A stretch of 64,000 nt of DNA from Membranipora membranacea. Taxonomy: Eukaryota > Bryozoa > Gymnolaemata > Cheilostomatida > Membraniporidae. The notes beneath the pieces were generated by a model. The model was not told the origin of the DNA. It searched no databases and saw nothing but the letters and a program-made list of their open reading frames with translations. The translations under genes and the position numbers were made by a program. Shown here piece by piece: positions 1 through 11,893 of the stretch (within the stretch, counting starts at the first letter, position 1; each line of letters opens with the position of its first letter). The DNA lies in NCBI GenBank assembly GCA_914767715.1, contig OU612070.1, positions 26,028,025 to 26,092,024 on the forward strand, read 5' to 3'.

Positions 1-1584
1 ACTATACGGTAAAATCATTAATATTTGTATGGATTATAAACTGGTACATCACCTCGTGGTTCAAAATGAGGTCCTTGCTTTTAGATGGTTCATGTGATTT
101 GTCCACAATAACAATTAAAAAGCAAAAAATTATGGAACTTTGACCGTTTCTGGATGGTTCCTGTCGTGTGATTTGTCTGGAACAATAATTAAAAAAAGAA
201 AGCATTATTGAACTTTGAATTGTGTTTAAGATGGGTCCTACCAAGATGTGGGAAGGAATTTCACAAAGTCTGCAGCTTTTGCTGCAAATTATTTGATGGT
301 ACCCTGGAGAATATATTCCTGTGTGACAATGGGAGTGGCATAGGATGATATTTAAGTGGTAGATTAAATTGCAGCTCGCCTTAACAACTGTTTGATATGT
401 AAATCTGCCATTGAATTAGGGCAGGGTTTTTCCAACCCTGACACTTCTAACTATTAATAACTGTACGATCCTGATATTCAACGCCTTAATGGAGCACTGA
501 GGTACGTGAGCACTTTTTTACTTACTATTGTTATATTGATGTTATATTTGATGTTGACAACTTGAATTTGTTGTTTACGATTACCTGATTGGTTTGTAAA
601 CCCATCCAATTGTTACAATGTATCGTTATAATATTACAGTTTCACGGATATTTTGGAAATACAGAGAAATACACAAAACTACTGTCTTCCAACGTTAGGC
701 TCAACCACGGCTGCTAAAATATACAATATAACATATTCTCTGTGATAAACCAACCTGCACGCTGCAGCAACATAATCAGCGGCTTGGTTTCTTAAAATCT
801 GCGATCGCAGTTACATATGTCCTCTGCTCATGAAAGCTGCAGGTAAATTATTTGATCATATACACGAAGTCATCAATTACAGGTAACCTCAGACTATACA
901 AACTCACAGTCTAGTAAACTTGAACCGACAAAAAAAAAGGGGCGTTGGAAAAACTTAATTAAGCGAACTGAATACTGAATTCTAATTTGCTCAGTTGGCC
1001 AATGATGTTACCCTAAAACATGTTAACAACGTGTGAAAAGGAAAAAAACAGAAATCATAGCCTGTGGAAAAGGTTATTATCAAAGAAATCATCATATTGG
1101 ACATCATGATATACATGTAAAAGCTTTGCTTTGACAGAACTAAGTCTAGTAATGATATCCCCTGGTTATTCAATGTCTCATATATTTTACATGTACATTG
1201 TTTACATGCTCATATACAATGATATCATTGTGTAAATATGATCTATATTTTATATCTGTGACCTATTCAAATTAAAAAAATCTAACCTAATGGAATATAA
1301 TTAAAAAAATTGTAAACAACAGTGCAATTTAATCTTACTAGCATGAGGACACAGCTATAGCTTTAGATCCTGATAGTGGGTTGGCGATTAAGTACAAACA
1401 TGACACTCAAGAAATTTCAAAATTATTGTGAATCAAGGGAAAATCTGAATTCCTGTACTAAATTTACAAGTAGGCCTACTACAAAGAGTCATTTATTTGC
1501 TTTGATCATATTATGAAATGTTGTATACTGTCTATACTGTCATATACTGTCAGCGTTTTTCTACCGTTAATTTGTAATAAGTAA
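1..1584. other. Intergenic stretch, no gene recognised
   Basis: No open frame here looks like an exon on either strand. The sequence is AT-rich with short homopolymers. The only structure seen is an imperfect tandem duplication at 83-219, listed separately. Part of it may be 3' untranslated sequence of the receptor gene that ends at 1585. Confidence 0.6.
83..219. repeat. Imperfect tandem duplication, period about 68 bp
   Basis: The stretch from 83 (gatggttcatgtgatttgtc) to about 146 is repeated from 152 (gatggttcctgtcgtgtgat) to about 219. Both end in gaactttga after an A-rich run. The copies differ by small indels and substitutions. No coding or regulatory role is apparent. Confidence 0.7.
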
Positions 1585-4500
1585 TCAAGTGTATGAGACC
1601 CCACTATTCCCTTGATACAAGAGTGTCCTCTCGCAATCACTTTCTGCACTATTATTAGCGCAGGACTTTTTGATCTTTTTTGGAGCCTTTTTGTAAATGA
1701 TGTTTGGCTTTGCAACAAACTTTTGGATTTGGTTCCAAACTGACTTCATTTTTCTGGAGCTCATTCTTATATCCTCAGTCTACAAGTAAAGAAAATTCAT
1801 ATTGTTACAGCTACTAAGTCCCCCCCCACAAGCTCACTCTTAAATCAGCTTCATCAATTCATTCGCTTTTTCTGGTCCTCTTCAGTACACGCTTGATGCT
1901 TTTTGAGACACATGTGCATCTTTATTGATAATACTATTTTTTAACCTAGTTTTTGCAACCAAGGCAACTTCACTATTTTGTTACAAGCAGAGTGTACCAG
2001 CAACTTTTATAGTTTGTGCTAGTAATAGTAATACAATCAGAACGATCCTCCTTGGAGAAACAAGAGGTTGCAGCAACAAAGTTCACTCTCTAATTTAAAC
2101 AGGACAGAGAAGCTGTGTATCAGGAAAGAAGCAGCAAATATACCTCTCCATCCGCTCAACTACGTAACTATGTAACAACAAACTCTGGTCCAATGGAGAC
2201 TCATATAATTGAAAGCTGGATTATATCATTGATGATGTCATTGATAATTATTGTGAATGATATCTCACCACATCTATGACGGTGCAGCTTTTCATAAGTC
2301 CAGTTATCGGAGGTCTGATAATCCCATCATCTGGCTCTTCTAATACAAGCACTAGTATTCTGTCAGGCTGATAGCACTTCGCCCCATCTGCACCATAACC
2401 TAAAAATATAGCAACCACACCAAATATTATTATCTTGTTGAGACATCATTGTCATGCTTTAGAAAAGATTTTGCGAAAAATTATTTACCAGAACTAATTT
2501 TAATCAGAAGGTGGTAGATGTACTATTTGCGTGCTCTTACCAGCAAGTAAGTTCGCCTCGTTGAGACAGGATGGATTGGCCAGATAAGAATTACTGAGTA
2601 TTATTACTAGTTTCCTGCTGTCCTCCACTGCTTGACAAAGCTCTGTATACTTCTCTGTCCCAATCTCAGAGTCTCGGTCATGTATGTAACATCTGATACG
2701 CTCCTGAACGGAAAACTGAGTATTACGAGAATTGGGCTTCGAATCGAATTTCATTTCAAAGTTTTCTGCCTTCACTGCTAGGTTTTACTTTTGTAAACAT
2801 ACAACTCTTGAACCCCAGACACAAACGCTAAACAGCATGCAAACTTGTAATACACCTTATGAATTGATCACCACAGACATCGACTTTCGCACAAAGGGAT
2901 CATGACCTTATAAATATCACTAAGCTATCCATAAAAAATGGATAAATGCATGATCTCCACAAAGAAACCATGTTGTCTGTAAGACACATTTTGTTACCTG
3001 TAGCGTAGTAACTGGGCTACTAGAGACTGACTCAGCATCTCCTTCTACCTGAGGGATGAAATTCTGAATAATCCAAACACTGTCACTGTTACTTTTAGGA
3101 TTGTAAGAGATAAAGGCGTCATGTTTAAACAGCTGGTCCATCTTGATTCGCTGGGCACTTGATACCATAGCCTTCGCAACAACTCGGATATGGCTGAGAT
3201 ACCAACGGTTCCGGTACAGACAGATGCCAAACGGGGAGGTAAAAATAACGGCTATTAACGCAGCAGCTACCACGATAACAGGAGTACGCCACTTGCAATA
3301 AAACTTACTTATCTTATAATCATACACGTGGTCCCCAATCCTATGCTCAACATAACGGCCACATGAGAGATTTTTGACGTTAGCTACAATCGTTGAACTG
3401 AGTACCCATTGCTGGAAATCCTTAGTGTCACAGGAGCATTCTAAAGGGTTTCCCACAATGTCCAACATATAGAGATTCTTGTTAGATAAGTAGTCTAATC
3501 GGTTTGTTATATTTGGAGGGATATAGTTGATAAGGTTCCCTTGCAGGTATATCCAGTAGAGTTTATCAGAGAACATGAAGATGTCAACATCAATGGAGGT
3601 CAAAAGGTTACCACTGAAATCAATGGCAGTCAGCACAGGATTGTGTTCGAAGAATTTGGAGTCGACCACCTTGATACTGTTACCTGCCATAATGAAATTC
3701 TGTAGTTTTACCATCCGACTGGTCAAATCCGGTGGCAGGAAGCTGATTCCGTTTCTGGGCAGATCTAACCTATAAAGGTTTATTAATGACTTCACAGCTT
3801 CCAGGTTGTCAGCTTCTTTTTGCCCGATATAGTTGTCAGCAAGTGTCAGCTGCCCTATTGATCTGCAGAGGCCTGTGATGTCCTCAAGTAGGTTGTTCTG
3901 AGCACTAAACTTTATCAGTTTTGGCATTAGAGTGCACATCTCGTATGTGGATTTGTTTGATAGATCTGTCAGCCTGTTGTCATCGAACCCTAGTAGAAGA
4001 GTTTCATAGCGCCTATGACTCTCTAGTTGGGTCTCAGAGCTCACCATAGAGAACTTTGGAAGCCTCACAAGGAAGTTGTTGTTCATTGTAAGCGATTTAA
4101 TATTTGGACTGTCCTCCATGAAATGCCCTAAATCATACTGAAGTTTGCTGTCTGAGAACACCCCGATGCTCCTCAAAACCACAGCATTAAGCCTGTACCC
4201 TGCCTCAGCAGTTTTGTAGAGTTTGAAGTTTCTCGGCCCTAATTGGTTTCCTTCTAATGATAAATACCTTAAACCAGTATGCGCATCTAGAGCTCCATAC
4301 TGAACTGACATCAATCGACACCAAGTCAAGTCTAGATTTGCGATAGACAGGCCGTCAAATAAACTAGCTGTTAGTTCATCTCCTAGTATCTTATCGCTGT
4401 AACGGAAGCTTATCGCGCTAAGCTTTGATCCACGGAAAGGCATGAAGGATGTCTCGTTCAGGTAACATTCTTTAGAGATCTGCTGATTTGTCCTCCAGCC

Positions 4501-5337
4501 CTGTAGTTCCAATTTAGTAACGTTTTGAGGTGAGTTTCTGAGAAGGTTGTTAGCCTTTGCTGGACATGATTTGTATATCTCCATGTTGTTTATCCTGATC
4601 TCTTTTACATGGTCCAGTATGCGAAGCATGTTCTCATTTCTCTGCACAATGTATGACTCACTGAGATCCAACAATTGGACATTCGCCAGTGGTCTTAAAA
4701 ATATGTGTGACAGTGAGCAGTTTTGCTGATCAGAGGTGCCTAGTCCTGCCAGAGAGACCGATTCCAGATTTGCAAGAGTAGCAAAACGCTCACCAATAGA
4801 AGTCATGTTGCAAATATCAATCGGATTGTAAGAAAAGTCAAGCTCTCTTACCTCATCGAGTTGGTGGAACACATTTTCGGGAATAGATGTAAATCTATTG
4901 TGCGGCAGTAGCAGGTGAATTAGGAATTGATCAGGGTGAAAAAGATAATCGGGTAGGGAAGCTATAAGAGTATGTTTGAGTGTAAAATATGAAAGCACTC
5001 CATGTTTGCTGAAGGTGTGAGGTGAAATGGACTTGAAGTTTCCATACAGCGTTACATTTGTTAAACGATAATACTTGTTAAACATACTGCAGTTGAGATT
5101 AACAGGCAGTCCTGAGTAGTAGATCAGTAAGCTTCTAGTGTCGACAGGTAATGTTTGGGGTATGGACTCTGCAGAATTAGAGGTTTGACAAACGGCTCTT
5201 TGTCTGGTACAATGGTTACAGCCTGGAGTTGCACAAAATCCAACGGTACAAAACATCTGATGTTCATCACAAAGTCTCTGCCAACCAGCTGCACTGCTAA
5301 TCAGGTACGCCAGAAACAATCCCTTCAGGAATAGCAT
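1585..5337 (-). CDS. Toll-like receptor (LRR ectodomain, one TM segment, cytoplasmic TIR domain)
   Basis: Innate immune or developmental pattern receptor. By family knowledge it signals through TIR-TIR contacts with adaptors such as MyD88. Coding exons (minus) are 2998-5337, 2541-2769, 2269-2399 and 1585-1779; phases agree and give 964 residues. Seen: signal peptide (residues 1-18), an N-terminal Cys-rich stretch (about 23-50), many leucine-rich repeats, a C-terminal LRR cap with the NPLECSC motif (about 627-680), a membrane segment (about 681-700), then TIR box 1 DAFISY (about 737), box 2 CYIHDRDSEIG (about 808) and a conserved-looking Trp (about 915). The tail is Lys-rich. Two oddities: box 2 has Glu where most TIR domains have Pro in the BB loop, and about 50 residues separate FIPQVEGD from box 2, longer than usual. 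The exon 2 acceptor (after gaag, 2770) has a poor context, so that boundary is the weakest. No specific TLR orthologue can be named. Confidence 0.9.
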
Positions 5338-5363
5338 GATTCTTGTGCTTCCATAGACTGACC
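5338..5363 (-). other. 5' UTR of the Toll-like receptor, with upstream intron acceptor
   Basis: On the minus strand, 26 bases upstream of the ATG (5335-5337) there is a good acceptor, a pyrimidine-rich run ending in tctgttgcag at about 5364. The sequence from 5363 to the ATG is therefore probably the end of a 5' UTR, with a non-coding first exon further upstream. That exon was not located. Confidence 0.55.
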
Positions 5364-5670
5364 CTGCAACAGATATAAGAAATTTTAACTAAACTTTATC
5401 CTGAACCAAACTGTAGTCATGAACATTGGTAGTAAGAACAACAAAGGAAAAACAGTGAGAATGATTATAGCCTGGCTGAGATTGACTTAATATAACACTT
5501 AGAGATTGATATGAGACTGAATTACATGCTGTCATACCTCCAGATAAACCAACGGACTATTAACTAGGAGACGTAAACTGATTGTGATTGCGATCTTTGA
5601 TTATAGGCAACTAAGCGCTCCAGTTTATGGGAACAGTTCCTACCTTTATAATCACGACTTGTGCTGCTCC

Positions 5671-6720
5671 ATACTTGCCAACCTGTACGCATAAAGCGTT
5701 TATGAACGCTTATTTGACACTAATTGAGTTTTAAACGCAAAACGCTAGCTGTACGCATTTATGGTTTTTCAAACACTTGTTCATCAAATTAGGTAATCAA
5801 AAACGCATCTTTTGTGTTTGCTTCAGTTTACTTGCATAATCTTGTCATCGTTGATTAATAGTCTAAACAAGGGATAACTCCTTGGTCTAAAACTCTGGTC
5901 TTGCCTTCAGAAAACCATCATTCTGCGCATGCTCAGCTCTGGGCATGAGCTGATCTCTGCAAAATTGAGTCTCGGAATTCCGAAGCCATCTGATTGGCTA
6001 CCTGCTCTGGTGACATACTCCCTAAAGCTTGCGGATTTGTTATTAATAGTTATCCTCTCTTGTTATTATTAGCTGATTTTGATTGACAGTTTATGCAGGG
6101 GATATCCCATTTCCCCTTTCCAAAGTTGCAATCAGAACCCAAACTAAACTCATTGTTCTTGCACATGCGCAAATTCAAGTCACGCATGATGCATACTTAG
6201 CCTTGCGACACCTGCTTTGTGGTAATAATAGCCTAGTTTATCAGTGATCTACATGCCCAGTCAGATCACGAGAGTCAGTATGGAAAACCATTGTGTTGAT
6301 TTTATGGGGACTTTTTACCTGTTCAAGTCTCAAATGAGTCAACTTACAACTTTTATTTAATGAGAGTAACAAAGTTGCCCACCTCCTTGTTGGGGTGGGA
6401 TAAATCAGATCTCCTGCCCCAGTGTTTCAAGGGCAACCAGGGTTTCAAATAGCCTGTCTTGTGAAGACAGACTAGGCTTCAAACAACTTCTCATTGATTA
6501 TTAGCAGATTGCACCTTACGCATAGGGGCAATAGAGAAGTGTTGAGAGATTCCTACGCTACTAAGGACTACGTACTGTGATAAACGCATTTATTGCGCGT
6601 AGCGCAAAAATTTTTTGAGGAAACTTCTGGTCATTTAAGGCACCCTGGAGTTTTGTAAGCATTTTTAAGCATTTTGCAAATTTTTGTAAGCATTTTGGAA
6701 AAATTAGGTTGGCAAGTCTG
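5671..6720. mobile_element. Non-autonomous hAT-like DNA transposon, about 1.05 kb
   Basis: Perfect 12-bp inverted ends: acttgccaacct at 5673-5684 and aggttggcaagt at 6706-6717. The right tip reads cagacttgccaacct on the minus strand, matching the CAG-starting ends common in hAT elements. The flanks gctgctcc (5663-5670) and gttgctcc (6721-6728) look like an 8-bp target duplication with one mismatch. Both ends carry repeated subterminal motifs: aacgctta-like on the left, taagcattttt and taagcatttt on the right. No transposase frame is present, so it would depend on an autonomous relative. The hAT assignment rests on terminus and duplication length only. Confidence 0.6.
6451..6478. repeat. Small imperfect palindrome
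   Basis: agcctgtcttgtgaagacag followed by actaggct forms an imperfect inverted repeat around gtg, inside the hAT-like element. It resembles the core of the palindrome at 31421-31456 and the internal hairpin of the miniature element at 7721-8210. Confidence 0.5.
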
Positions 6721-7720
6721 GTTGCTCCCTTGCAGAGTAAGTTTCATTTTTATATTATTGAATACAAGACTCACTTCCTTCTAGCTTTTGTTGTTCTATC
6801 TTACACGCTGGCAGGTTATCTTTCTTTTTTACCAGTCAGAAAAGGTCAAACACTTAAGCTGTGATGTTAAATGTCACTTAAACAGCTTACTGAAATCTCA
6901 TAAACCTTGACAGAAGGTCGAAGTTAGAGGTTATCTCACATTTTCTCAACCTCATCATTTTATGCATAGATTACAGCATGCTGTATAAACATATCAATGC
7001 ATATTGAATAACACAGGCTCATATTTCCAGAGCGACTTGATAGATTATGAACGGTACCTGGACAACTTAAATTGCAAAACCCATGTCAGAATCAGCTGAA
7101 AATTCCAGACTAATAGGTTGGGGTTAGCAGCGTCCCAAGATACCCCCTTACCACCAGCAGCTGTTGATTCTCAGATACTTAGCACTCTTGCTCGCCCCCT
7201 CTTTCTCTACTGCCCTGTGAAATGTCAACAAAGTTATCTCAACAACAATAGTTAAAAACCATTAGACAAGCTGGAAAACTCCTAAATTACTTCTACTCAG
7301 TCCACTTCTCAAATTTCTTATCACCAAATTATCCTATGCACACACTCTCATGGTTTGCCTATATTTACATTTTCTAAACCTATCCTGTTTGTAAAGTTAA
7401 TATTAGACCTTTGTTTATTGGATCAAATAACACAGAGGCACAACGTGACTCAGAGTCAATATTCAATCCTCGCCAACTCTTTTCATTATACCTTCCATTT
7501 CAAAATGATAACTTCAGGTATTAACAACCAATGCTGGATATGCCTCATCAATTAACAACCCCACGGGTTACCTTTTTTGCAATTAGTATGCAGGGCAGAA
7601 TCAGCTTCCACCACAAGCCTGGAGTGGTAAAGCATAAGCGTAAACATGACTGTAGTTTTTTTTGTGATGTGACCATAGATATGAAAATTCAGTATAGATA
7701 AGGGATTTCAGTTCATTGAC

Positions 7721-8210
7721 CTGTAACTGTAAATTGCTGAACAGAATTTCAGACTGACCGGACTGAACAGCTGAACAGAATTTCTCAGACTTAAATTTAT
7801 TTGTATTCTTTTCTCTGGCTGACTATCACTTCTCAAAGACATCAATCAATTTGCCAATTCTGACAAAATCTGATGGTTTTAAGGAAACCAGAAGCATTAT
7901 CCAGCTCAACCTTCCATCTAGCTAGTCTTGATAAGCTTTGTTACAGAAGGGGGGTGGGGGGTCCTCCCCAACGAAGCTTGCCAAGACAAACTACTTTCCA
8001 TCCATTCACTAGTTTAACGCCAAAAAATTACTGTGAATAAAATTGAAAGAAACAGAGGCAAATGCAATTAAATAAATGAGCAGAATATAAGGAATTGTCC
8101 ACGCTCATGCAAAATTAGCCAATCATGTTAGGAATCAAACAAATAGTAGTCTGAGAAATTCTATTCAGCTGTTCAGTCCGTTCAGCCTGTTCAGCAATTT
8201 ACAGTTACCG
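7721..8210. mobile_element. Miniature inverted-repeat element with 9-bp target duplication (Mutator-like)
   Basis: Long terminal inverted repeats at 7721-7791 and 8149-8210. Both arms contain ctgtaactgtaaattgctga or its complement, then gaacagctgaacagaatttc with small differences. The element is flanked by direct repeats of ttcattgac at 7712-7720 and 8211-8219, an exact 9-bp target duplication (10 bp if the shared g is counted). Long arms plus 9-10-bp duplications are typical of Mutator-like miniature elements. No protein is encoded. The interior holds a second, weaker hairpin at about 7927-7994 (gtcttgataagcttt and its near-complement cgaagcttgccaagac). Confidence 0.85.
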
Positions 8211-9493
8211 TTCATTGACTTTACATTATGTCCTCGCCCACATTGTCTTCTTATTATACCGCTTCTCCGACACAAAATTTTATTTGGTTCAAAATGAATG
8301 CCTAGTTCCCTCAACAAGGCTTTGGAAGATGCCCCAAGCAGAAAAAATATTTCAGTCTCATGACTGTTTTCACATATTTATATTTCTCGTTTTGTACAGC
8401 AAAAGGGCATTTTAGTCAAAATTTTGACTAGTTTAGAAGTAAGATAATTCAAAATTTCCAACTGGCACATAACTTTTTTTTTTCAATACTGGTCTGCATT
8501 GGGCTAGTGAGGGCACTAGGGTAATAACATTTTTACCCCTTGGACAGCAATTGACAGAGCTCACTTTCTTTATAGCATTGTCAACACTTATGGTTTAGCT
8601 ATCAGTATGTGAATTTGAATGCCGTTTTTTTGCAAGTCAAATTAAACATTGAACATTATAGTTATTATGGCTGCATGATATAAGGGTAGTCTTTATGTGT
8701 TAATTGCATTTTTTTCTCCAAGAAAATGTCTTTTAATACGGACAATGGTGACAATAGGTTTTGACATGTTGCTGAAATTCAGTGACGCGTTATGACGTCA
8801 CGTCATGGCTTAACGTCGTCAAATTTTGAGTTTAGACTTCTTTGATCATGTGGATGGAGAAACCCTAAAAAAATATTGCCGAGGCATGACCTTTAATAGA
8901 TTTTTTAGCCAATAATAACATTGTAAGTACTTGATTAGCGGTAAAGGTAGATCACTGACAACCTTATTGTCTAGATTGCCCAAGTTCCCAGACCTGAGGC
9001 TAATGTCTCTTTCAAATCATTGGGAAGCTGGACCCTTTATGTAATTCTAGGGATGTGACCAATCCTCATCCTGCTCCTCCTGTGAAGGTCATGTGCTTGT
9101 TATGGCTGTTGCCCAATGGATGATAGTTGTGACTTTTATATATGTAGTGGACAGCTATCGTTCAGTAGGCACACAACTATCCCCTTTTAACCTTGATGAG
9201 CAGTGTGACAGGGAAAGCTCCAAACTTGTTTAAAAACAAAACGCTGATTGGACAATCCAGGCACCCCTCAATGATTGTTTATCAATTGCTACGAGGAAGA
9301 GATTCATAAGTTTTCTACTTCCTGATCGTTACCAACTAGCTTATGGGTATCATCATCTCATTCTCGACTACCGTAGGCATTAAAATAATATGAATTAACA
9401 GGTCACATATAAGTATATAGCAAGTTGTGTACACCAAAATATACATTCAGCATAATAATCATGTCACGATAAGTTAAGAAAATGTCCATATAG

Positions 9494-9571
9494 CACCCTG
9501 GAGTTGTGTAAGCATTTTAAGCATTTTGAAAATTGTTGTAAGCATTTTAGAAAATATAGTTGGCAACTCTG
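9494..9571. mobile_element. Solo end of an element related to 5671-6720
   Basis: Closely matches 6641-6720: both read caccctggag, then taagcattt repeats, and end in gttggcaactctg here or gttggcaagtctg there. No matching left end was found upstream, so this is a truncated or rearranged copy of the same transposon family. Confidence 0.7.
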
Positions 9572-10194
9572 AAATACATGAGATGTATGAGGTACAGATA
9601 TGTTATGTATACATACTACGACTAAAGGGGTGATAAAAAAATGGCTCATAAATTATGCTTAGATGTTGTGTTCATAGAAATATCCTTTACCAATATTTGG
9701 CTCTTCCTTATTCAAGGGTGGCGTTTTCTGAAAACTGTGGCTAGAACGCGATTTGCAGCTTTGGTGTACATAACATTTTCTTCTATATACTGCAATGGTT
9801 CACCAAACAAAATTATGGTTTTTATTGTATTCAAACGATGAGCATTTCGATTAAACAATCCCGAAATCTGTTTTGAAAATCTTTTGACGTTTCCATTTAA
9901 GTTTAAGTCTCAATTTTCGTTTGACAAAGCTGGATGACTGATTAATTCATGAATTTGTATGCACAAATATAATTATCTTGGAAAATTCTATAAAAATTCC
10001 TATCAATGTAAGAAAGCATCTGCTGCGACCTTTTACATGGTTACTTGTTACTTTGAGTCCGTCTGCAGTTCCAACCATTCTCGTGCCTTACATGGTAGTT
10101 GTCATTATCTTAGTCGCCAAAGCTTTATAATAAGAACAAAAAGGACGGTGTAGGAGCAATAACATTTCATCTCTTCTCAGGAAGTGTACATACT

Positions 10195-10293
10195 TCATCT
10201 TGAAAGCTCCCCAGTGGAACTTTTTACTCCAACCACATCAATCAGCTGGTAGTGTTTAGCAGGCGGGTCAACCGATTGCACCACCTCACCTTC
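10195..10293 (-). other. Orphan exon-like segment (possible 3'-terminal exon), unrecognised
   Basis: On the minus strand a strong acceptor (gatttcttttcag) is followed by an open frame of 32 codons and TGA at 10195-10197. It starts EGEVVQSVDPP and ends GVKSSTGELSR. The acceptor and a slight rise in GC are what make it exon-like. No upstream partner exon was found and the family is not recognised. It may be a transposase fragment or chance. Confidence 0.3.
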
Positions 10294-11893
10294 CTGAAAA
10301 GAAATCTGTTGACATCTCTTATTTGCTACTCGAAGTCGGGCACTTGCATCCAATCATTCCATTCCATTCCACCATTTCCACCCAAAAAAGACAGCGTTAG
10401 TGGTGGGTTATTGCAGGGACCCCTTTGCATCAAATTAAGGCTTTGGCATTAGAGCAAAGTCAGAGTTAAATACAATACCAGAAAATGTCTGTCTATCAAT
10501 CGATAAGGAAAGATAACGAAACTTGACATTTCCTACTACCAGATTGAATTTTGCCTAATGAGCGCTATCAGTGCAGGATTCCAGAAGCTGACCCGGTCAT
10601 CTGTTATTGTACTAAATGGTCTGGGAAGTTATAGAAATGTCAATGTAAAGGAACTGGTTGTCAAGAGGTGCAAGGCATGCTAAACACCCTGAGCACAGCG
10701 GCAGACACATACAAACAGACAGGGCAGAGAAATCTGAGGCCAATGTTGTGTTTGAGCAATATGAATTTATTTGTTATCATGAACCAAGATCATAAGGATA
10801 AGATATTAAAATGCACCCTACCATTCAAATATGACATTCACCGACATAGAAGTCGTCTTATCATTACATTGGAGCAAAAATATTGTGTTGTATAAAAATA
10901 GGTACATGGCTGTCAACCCTAAAATTAAATTTTATTCGTCAAATCAACAAAATAAATCCAAGAAAATGTTTCGAAATTAGGTAGTGACACTTAGAGTGAC
11001 AGCTGGAAAAATATCTATCTCTGAACCATAAGGACATTAACTCATGATAAGTCTGGACACACTTTCCAACACATTTCAGGTACATTAAACTTTCACATCC
11101 TTGCCGAATGGAGGCAGCAAAGTCTTATCTAAGTGAACACTAACTGAAACCATTGCCGTATTATTATATGTGAAATATAAAAATATACAATATGATAAGT
11201 TATGATGATGACATGACAGCGCACGGCGGCAGCGGCCTGGATTTATACTGTATAGTTGGCCGAACTCAAACTCACTCTTGATAATAACTGTTGTAACGAC
11301 ATAATACTTTACTCTGGAGGTTTTTGGCAGGAAAACTGAGCTTTGGGTGATTGAGAGAAACATTATAGAAAACCATTGGGAATACTTCTATTTTGAGGAA
11401 ATACCATAGGAATACTTCTACTTGAGTAATAAAAGAATAAAATTTTGGTCACTTAGCATATGACAATCTCTAGACTGGACGGAATTATTCATAGCAACGT
11501 GACGAGAAAAAAATCCAAAACCAGAACAACCTACACCCGGGCTGCCTGAAAAACAATGGCAGCAAAACTACAGAAGTCGACTAATTATTTAATAAATTAC
11601 TAGTGACATATATAATATAATCACTGGTGGTGAGCGCATTAGACACTGCGGAGGCTTATTTAAATTTCTTGTTTAGAGGGAATCCTGTGCCTCATTTTGG
11701 TTACACAAAATAAATTACACTTAGTGCTTCAGCTGACTGATAAATTCCAGTTGTGCAACCATTTCTCCTGGAATGATTAGTTTGTATGTAGAGATAATCC
11801 AACCTACCGACCTGAACATTGCACGCCTAGTGAAGAATGGTTGTCTCCTCTTACCAGAGCTCTTAGTACAAGGAGCGGATCTGTCCGTGGGTC

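Larger units (their letters stand above)
5364..11893. other. Gene-poor interval between the Toll-like receptor and TOGARAM1
   Basis: No convincing multi-exon gene. It holds the hAT-like element (5671-6720), the Mutator-like miniature element (7721-8210), a solo hAT-like end (9494-9571) and an orphan exon-like segment (10195-10293), each listed separately. The rest is AT-rich sequence, with a perfect CRE-type octamer TGACGTCA at 8793-8800 and an NRF1-like TGCGCATGCTCA near 5924, both of unknown relevance. The first few hundred bases should contain the receptor promoter. Confidence 0.6.
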
